A DNA stretch of 64,000 bases from Anaerobaca lacustris (GTDB lineage: Bacteria; Planctomycetota; Phycisphaerae; Sedimentisphaerales; Anaerobacaceae): NCBI RefSeq assembly GCF_030012215.1, contig NZ_JASCXX010000017.1:1-64000 (forward strand), given 5' to 3'. How positions within the stretch are numbered: position 1 is the first letter of the stretch; each line of letters starts with the position of its first letter. A model generated the notes under the pieces. It ran no database searches, was not told the origin of the DNA, and saw nothing but the letters and a program-made list of their open reading frames with translations. This document shows, piece after piece, positions 60,379-64,000 of the stretch. The translations under genes were made by a program, and so were the position numbers.

Positions 60379-61590
60379 ATGGCAGAATCGCTGAAAGGCA
60401 ACGCAGTCGTAGGGCAGTCGGGCGGGCCGACGGGCGTGATCAACGCCTCGCTGGTCGGCGTGATCGAAGAGGTCCGCAAGCACCCCGAGATCGAGACCCT
60501 CTATGGGGCCGTGCACGCGGTGGCGGGCATGGTCAAGGACGACTTCATCGACCTGGGCAAGATCGACGCCGCGACGCTGGAGACGGTGGCGGCCTCGCCG
60601 TCGTCGGCGCTGGGGTCGAGCCGGGACAAGCCGGACGCCGATTATTGCCGCAAGATCATCGAGGTCTTCAAGGAACGCAACGTGCGGTACTTCTTCTACA
60701 TCGGCGGCAACGATTCGGCCAACACCGCCCACATCCTCAACACCGTCGCCGACGAGACGAACTACAACATCCGCGCCTTCCACGTGCCCAAGACGGTGGA
60801 CAACGATCTGCTCGTGACTGACCACTGTCCCGGCTACGGCACGGCCGCCAAGTTCGTCGCGCAGGCCCTGATGGGCGACGACCTGGACAACCGTGCGCTG
60901 CCCGGCGTGAAGATCGACGTGCTCATGGGACGCCACGCCGGCTTCCTGACCGCGGCGGCCGCCCTGGGCAAGCAGCGCGACGACGACGGCCCGCATCTGA
61001 TCTACGTGCCCGAGCGGCCCGTGTCGATGGACAAATTCCTGGCCGACGTGGAGGCCGCCTATAAGAAGTACAACCGTTGCGTGATCGCGGTCAGCGAGGG
61101 CATGTGCGACCACGACCACAAGACCTGGGCCGAGAAGCTGGCCGAGAACGAGGAACGCGACGCCCACGGCAACATCCAGCTCTCCGGCACGGGCGCCCTG
61201 GCCGATTTCCTGGCCGGACAGATCAAGGGCAAGCTCAAGATCAAGCGCGTCCGCGCCGACACGTTCGGGTATCTCCAAAGGAGCTATGCCGGACTGCAAT
61301 CGAAGGTCGATGTCGATGAGGCCCGCCGGTGCGGCCGACAGGCGGTCAAGTACGCGATGGAGTTCGACAGCGGCTCGGTGGCGATCAAACGCACCGGAGA
61401 TGGCGCCGCCTATGCAGCCGAGCTGTTCCGCACGGAACTGAAGAACGTCGCCGAGAAGACCAAGTCGATGCCCGACGAGTTCATCAACGCCGACGGCAAC
61501 GGCGTCACCGACGCCTACGTCCAGTACGCCATGCCGCTCGTCGGCGGGCTGCCCAAAACCGAGTACCTCGGCACCTATCCCAAAGTCTAA
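60379..61590 (+). CDS. pfp: 6-phosphofructokinase, pyrophosphate-dependent type
   Basis: A 403-residue glycolytic enzyme phosphorylating fructose 6-phosphate. Family motifs: VVGQSGGPTGVINASL at the start, YIGGNDSANTA, VPKTVDNDL, TDHCPGYGTAAK, MGRHAGFL and GYLQRS. In the nucleotide-site loop the residue that follows Asn is an Asp (GGNDS), as in PPi-type enzymes, where ATP-type enzymes have GGDGS; the PKTVDNDL motif also fits PPi-PFK. PPi-dependence is the likely reading, but some family members with these motifs use ATP or ADP. It has its own promoter and a strong terminator. Confidence 0.85.
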   Translation: MAESLKGNAVVGQSGGPTGVINASLVGVIEEVRKHPEIETLYGAVHAVAGMVKDDFIDLGKIDAATLETVAASPSSALGSSRDKPDADYCRKIIEVFKERNVRYFFYIGGNDSANTAHILNTVADETNYNIRAFHVPKTVDNDLLVTDHCPGYGTAAKFVAQALMGDDLDNRALPGVKIDVLMGRHAGFLTAAAALGKQRDDDGPHLIYVPERPVSMDKFLADVEAAYKKYNRCVIAVSEGMCDHDHKTWAEKLAENEERDAHGNIQLSGTGALADFLAGQIKGKLKIKRVRADTFGYLQRSYAGLQSKVDVDEARRCGRQAVKYAMEFDSGSVAIKRTGDGAAYAAELFRTELKNVAEKTKSMPDEFINADGNGVTDAYVQYAMPLVGGLPKTEYLGTYPKV

Positions 61591-61609
61591 AACGAACCCG
61601 CGCAATCTC

Positions 61610-61648
61610 GGCCCCGTGCATGCGCGACGTCAGTCGCATGCCGGGGCC
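61610..61648 (+). terminator. intrinsic terminator after pfp
   Basis: GGCCCCG plus CATGCG pair with CGCATG plus CGGGGCC (61610-61648; two short bulges) 20 bases after the stop, followed by TTCT. It also separates pfp from the convergent HEPN-like gene. Confidence 0.75.
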
Positions 61649-61686
61649 TTCTGCTGCGCCGCAATGTGGGTTGCACCGCAGCTCCG

Positions 61687-62301
61687 TCAGGCGGACGGCC
61701 CGCTTCCACGCAGGTTCTTCTCAAAATGTGTAATGACCTCGCTCCCATCAGTCAGAAAATCTGACAGGATCTGGCTGAGAGGAACATACTGCCTCGTATT
61801 CTCATCGAAGAACCGCCCATCCACAGCAAGCAGAGGGCGCTGTTCTTTGATGCTGGAGTTGCCTGTCGTCAGCTTCCTTGGCCCCTCACTCGGCACCTGA
61901 TAGACCGCCACTTCTTTCCGTGCCCTGAGCTTGACCGGCCCAGCCAACGTCATTGTCTTGAGCTGGGGATCGGGAGGGACGATGCCAACTCTATGGAAAT
62001 CGTGGATTCGTATCCGTTCGATGAGATCGTACCAGCGGATATGCTGCTGGAGATACGTCTTGAGTTCTTCTCGGGTTTGGCTCAGTTGTTGCTTGTCTGC
62101 CGTCTCGTACATCAACTGGGCCACAGCTTGTGCGGAGTAGACCCCCGCCAACGGAAGGCGGAACTTCGGCGTGACATCAGGGCATGTTTCGGTCAGCGTG
62201 TGGAAGAATACCACACGTTTGTAGTGTTCCCACAGCCCGGCCAGACGAGGATCCACTAATGGCCAAGGTGCTTCGTCGTCGTTCCCTATGCAAGTGCTCA
62301 T
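61687..62301 (-). CDS. HEPN-like protein, possible toxin
   Basis: A 204-residue protein of unknown family. A helical region (about residues 22-110) contains LWEHYKRVVFFHTLTETC, FRLPLAGVYSAQAVAQLMYETADK and YDLIERIRIHDFHRVG. The last segment contains R-I-H-D-F-H, which fits the R-x4-6-H motif of HEPN RNases. The C-terminal half is beta-rich and unknown. It starts 22 bases after the nucleotidyltransferase gene on the same strand. HEPN-nucleotidyltransferase pairs are classical toxin-antitoxin modules. Base composition is less GC-rich than the surroundings. The HEPN assignment is inference from one motif and context. Confidence 0.5.
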   Translation of the reverse strand: MSTCIGNDDEAPWPLVDPRLAGLWEHYKRVVFFHTLTETCPDVTPKFRLPLAGVYSAQAVAQLMYETADKQQLSQTREELKTYLQQHIRWYDLIERIRIHDFHRVGIVPPDPQLKTMTLAGPVKLRARKEVAVYQVPSEGPRKLTTGNSSIKEQRPLLAVDGRFFDENTRQYVPLSQILSDFLTDGSEVITHFEKNLRGSGPSA

Positions 62302-62323
62302 GGGCCTGCCCGTACGTAGCGAC

Positions 62324-62863
62324 CTATTCTCTCTCTGGTGGTTGGAGTTGCTGCTTGAGTTCGTCGGTCAGGGCGTCCCACAGGTGCGGATGAGCCTCGA
62401 CGAGGCGCGCGATATCGCCGAGGTCTTTGATTCGCTTGCTCTGCCGGCGGCTGCCATCGCTCCAGGCCTTGATCCTGTCTTGTAGAGTATCGTCGAGACT
62501 GGCGACACGGAGCAGGATGCCATGCACGTCGGCAGGCACGGCCCGGCTCGGAAAGTCCCGATAGAATTCCTCCGTGCTGAGCTGGATACTGACGCGGGAT
62601 TGTCCTTTGAAGTTGACGGACCATTCGAATCGCTCCGCGCGAAAGCCCGCACCTTCCAGCAGCGAGATCGTTTGCTCGATGGCGTCGGTCGCCACGACGA
62701 AGTCCACGTCCTGTGTGACCATTGGCTCGGCCGCCCAATGGTTCACGGCCACGCCACCGATGGCGCACCAGGCGACGTCGGCGCGTTCGAGGCAATCCAC
62801 GAGTCGCATGACGTCGTTGGTGCCGCCCCCTGTTTGCCAGTCGAAGAATTGTTTCGCCGTCAT
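62324..62863 (-). CDS. nucleotidyltransferase, AbiEii/DUF6036-like
   Basis: A 179-residue protein with a nucleotidyltransferase fold. The pattern CAIGGVAVNHWAAEPMVTQDVDFVV has the GG-A-x-N-H helix and the DxD-type aspartates (QDVDFVV) of the AbiEii/MNT clan. Further parts are LLEGAGFRAERFEW, VSIQLSTEEFYRDFPSR, LRVASLDDTLQDRIKAWSDGSRRQSKRIKDLGDIARL, which is the usual helical end with a KxxDLxD-like segment. The ATG at 62863 lies six bases after a TACAAT box. The longer frame beyond it was rejected. It is paired with the HEPN-like gene downstream. Confidence 0.7.
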   Translation of the reverse strand: MTAKQFFDWQTGGGTNDVMRLVDCLERADVAWCAIGGVAVNHWAAEPMVTQDVDFVVATDAIEQTISLLEGAGFRAERFEWSVNFKGQSRVSIQLSTEEFYRDFPSRAVPADVHGILLRVASLDDTLQDRIKAWSDGSRRQSKRIKDLGDIARLVEAHPHLWDALTDELKQQLQPPERE

Positions 62864-62869
62864 GGCCGC

Positions 62870-62898
62870 ATTGTACCGCAGGGAGATGCCTTTGCCAG
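62870..62898 (-). promoter_or_regulatory. promoter for a leaderless nucleotidyltransferase transcript
   Basis: On the - strand, CTGGCA (62898-62893), a 17-base spacer and TACAAT (62875-62870) end six bases before the ATG at 62863. Confidence 0.45.
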
Positions 62899-62922
62899 GG
62901 TGTTGTCGCCTGCCGGGCGCGG

Positions 62923-63756
62923 TTAGAGGTCGGCGCCGCAGAATTTGCAGTACCGGGCGTCGATGTCGTGGCCCCCGGCGCCGCAGGTGGGGCAGGCCCG
63001 GGCGTGGGGCTGCTTTCGCATGGTCGCCTGCGACCACTCGACCGTGACGATGCCGGTGGGGACCGCGATGATCGAATAGCCCAGGATCATGACGATCGAC
63101 GCCAGGAACTGGCCCAGGGGGGTCTGCGGCGAGATGTCGCCGTAGCCGACAGTCGTCAACGTCACGATTGCCCAGTACACGCTCTGCGGGATGCTGGTGA
63201 AGCCGCTGTTGGTCGGGCCTTCGATCAGGTACATCAGCGAACCGATGATGACGACCAGCGTCAGCACGAAGCAGAGGAATACGACGATCCTTCGCCGGCT
63301 CGCATACAGGGCCGCCCGAAGGACGCCCGCCTCCTTCGTATACTGGCCGAGCTTGAGGATTCGGAAGATGCGCAACACGCGGAGGATGCGGACCACCAAC
63401 AGGTATCGGGTGCCGAACACCACCAGGTTCAGATAGCTCGGCAGGATCGCCACAAGGTCCACGATGCCGAAGAAGCTCGTCGCATAGCGCCGAATGTTGC
63501 CGACGCAGAGCAGCCGCAGGATGTACTCGACGGTGAACAGGATCGTGAAGAGCCATTCGAGGACGTACAGCCAACGACCATACCGGGCCTGAATGGACGC
63601 GACGCTGTCGAGCATGACCGTCAGGACGCTGAGCAGGATCACGACGATCAATGCGATGTCGAACCACTTGCCGGCAGGGGTGTCCGCCTCGAAGATGATC
63701 TCGTACAGGCGATCCCGCCGGGGGCGATTCGATTTGTGCTCCATCCGTTCGTTCAC
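62923..63756 (-). CDS. voltage-gated-type potassium channel with zinc-ribbon tail
   Basis: A 277-residue inner-membrane channel. Six helices can be placed: S1 at about 30-50 (FDIALIVVILLSVLTVML), S4 with regularly spaced arginines (RYLLVVRILRVLRIFRIL, about 110-127), and S5-pore-S6 at about 150-230 with the selectivity filter TVGYGD. The short C-terminus carries a four-cysteine zinc ribbon (CPTCG, then YCKFCG) instead of the usual RCK or cNMP-binding domain. The GTG at 63756 has GGAG upstream; ATG at 63744 is an alternative. It sits 59 bp upstream of the nucleotidyltransferase gene, which has its own promoter. Confidence 0.85.
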   Translation of the reverse strand: MNERMEHKSNRPRRDRLYEIIFEADTPAGKWFDIALIVVILLSVLTVMLDSVASIQARYGRWLYVLEWLFTILFTVEYILRLLCVGNIRRYATSFFGIVDLVAILPSYLNLVVFGTRYLLVVRILRVLRIFRILKLGQYTKEAGVLRAALYASRRRIVVFLCFVLTLVVIIGSLMYLIEGPTNSGFTSIPQSVYWAIVTLTTVGYGDISPQTPLGQFLASIVMILGYSIIAVPTGIVTVEWSQATMRKQPHARACPTCGAGGHDIDARYCKFCGADL

Positions 63757-63835
63757 GTTTGGCCGCTCCGTGGCTTGTGGTCGCTGGTCTGCGGTGCCGT
63801 TGCCGGCACGCCGGTGACAACGCCGTCGGATTGTG

Positions 63836-63864
63836 ATACTATAGGGTTGTCGGAGGGCGTTCAA
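63836..63864 (-). promoter_or_regulatory. putative promoter of the channel gene
   Basis: On the - strand TTGAAC (63864-63859), a 17-base spacer and TAGTAT (63841-63836) lie about 80 bases before the start codon. Confidence 0.45.
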
Positions 63865-63908
63865 GCGAGTTTTCTGCCCGGTTGGGGCATTCGAAACCGA
63901 GGAAGGTA

Positions 63909-64000
63909 TGGATCGGCGATGGCATTTCACTCTTGCCGCCGTGGCAGTGGCCTTTGTCGCGGCGATCGCGGGAGGCTGGGCCCTGCGCCATCTGGCAGGG
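63909..64000 (+). CDS. start of a secreted or membrane-anchored protein, partial
   Basis: The gene runs off the end of the window. A strong ribosome binding site (GAGGAAGG) sits just before the ATG. The 30 visible residues (MDRRWHFTLAAVAVAFVAAI, then AGGWALRHLAG) are a positively charged start and a hydrophobic core, so the protein is exported or membrane-anchored. The function cannot be told. Confidence 0.6.

Noticed and set aside
62864-63820. N-terminal extension of the nucleotidyltransferase frame
   Set aside because: The first 319 codons are the antisense-shifted image of the channel gene; the ATG at 62863 has its own promoter and matches the family start.
1-64000. tRNA or rRNA genes
   Set aside because: No cloverleaf-like set with GGTTCGAATCC-type T loops and no rRNA-like conserved stretches were seen on either strand; a tRNAscan run would settle it.

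Overview
The window is about 64 kb of GC-rich bacterial chromosome that looks like a Planctomycetota genome, most likely class Phycisphaerae. The evidence for this is the mix of gene types: a PEP-CTERM secreted protein, a type I dockerin protein, pseudopilin-like proteins with the FCDGH or LFGDG C-terminal signature, long parallel beta-helix/PKD secreted proteins, an ECF sigma factor with a membrane-bound partner, a pyrophosphate-type phosphofructokinase, and many single-gene units on both strands. The lineage call is inference; there is no rRNA gene, tRNA gene or CRISPR array in the window.

Layout. 1-3.5 kb: tail of a LamG-type protein, an aldo/keto reductase, a ParA-like ATPase and panB behind an AT-rich structured leader. 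3.6-14.3 kb: a secreted beta-helix/PKD/propeller protein, a family 4 uracil-DNA glycosylase and a 1781-residue autotransporter with about twenty passenger repeats. 14.3-21.1 kb: a small membrane protein, a DUF362/ferredoxin protein followed by a LexA-like regulator, a secreted alpha-galactosidase-like hydrolase, comF and a pseudopilin. 21.2-24.6 kb: a dockerin-carrying secreted protein behind a cobalamin riboswitch with its own terminator, and a methyltransferase. 24.8-32.9 kb: ECF sigma plus anti-sigma/pilin-like fusion, queG, a large unknown secreted protein, a MATE exporter, a TIGR04076 protein and apt. 32.9-37.3 kb: a two-gene ATPase/TOPRIM-like pair (candidate defence system), prmC-comB and a PEP-CTERM protein. 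37.9-46.3 kb: addB-addA-avtA, joined by 4-bp overlaps. 46.3-49.6 kb: a GIY-YIG gene bracketed by two copies of a 101-bp palindromic repeat, then a GH43-like/metallophosphoesterase fusion. 49.6-55.6 kb: an SPFH-GYF protein with a zinc-ribbon partner and three unknown membrane-anchored proteins. 56-64 kb: a hybrid histidine kinase with a response regulator, a membrane glycerophosphodiesterase, pfp, a nucleotidyltransferase/HEPN-like pair (candidate toxin-antitoxin), a voltage-gated-type potassium channel and the start of a secreted protein.

How it fits together. Much of the window is surface and secretion biology (autotransporter, PEP-CTERM, dockerin, beta-helix, glycoside hydrolases, pseudopilins). 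DNA maintenance is covered by UDG, AddAB, a LexA-like regulator and ComF. Vitamin B12 appears twice: a B12 riboswitch on a surface protein whose N-terminal domain resembles the transcobalamin C-terminal fold, and the B12-dependent QueG. Several housekeeping genes (udg, comF, queG, the nucleotidyltransferase) have a good -10 box ending only 6-7 bases before the start codon, which predicts leaderless mRNAs. The best candidates for undescribed biology are the riboswitch-controlled B12 surface protein, the repeat-flanked GIY-YIG gene, the nucleotidyltransferase/HEPN-like pair and the ATPase/TOPRIM-like pair.
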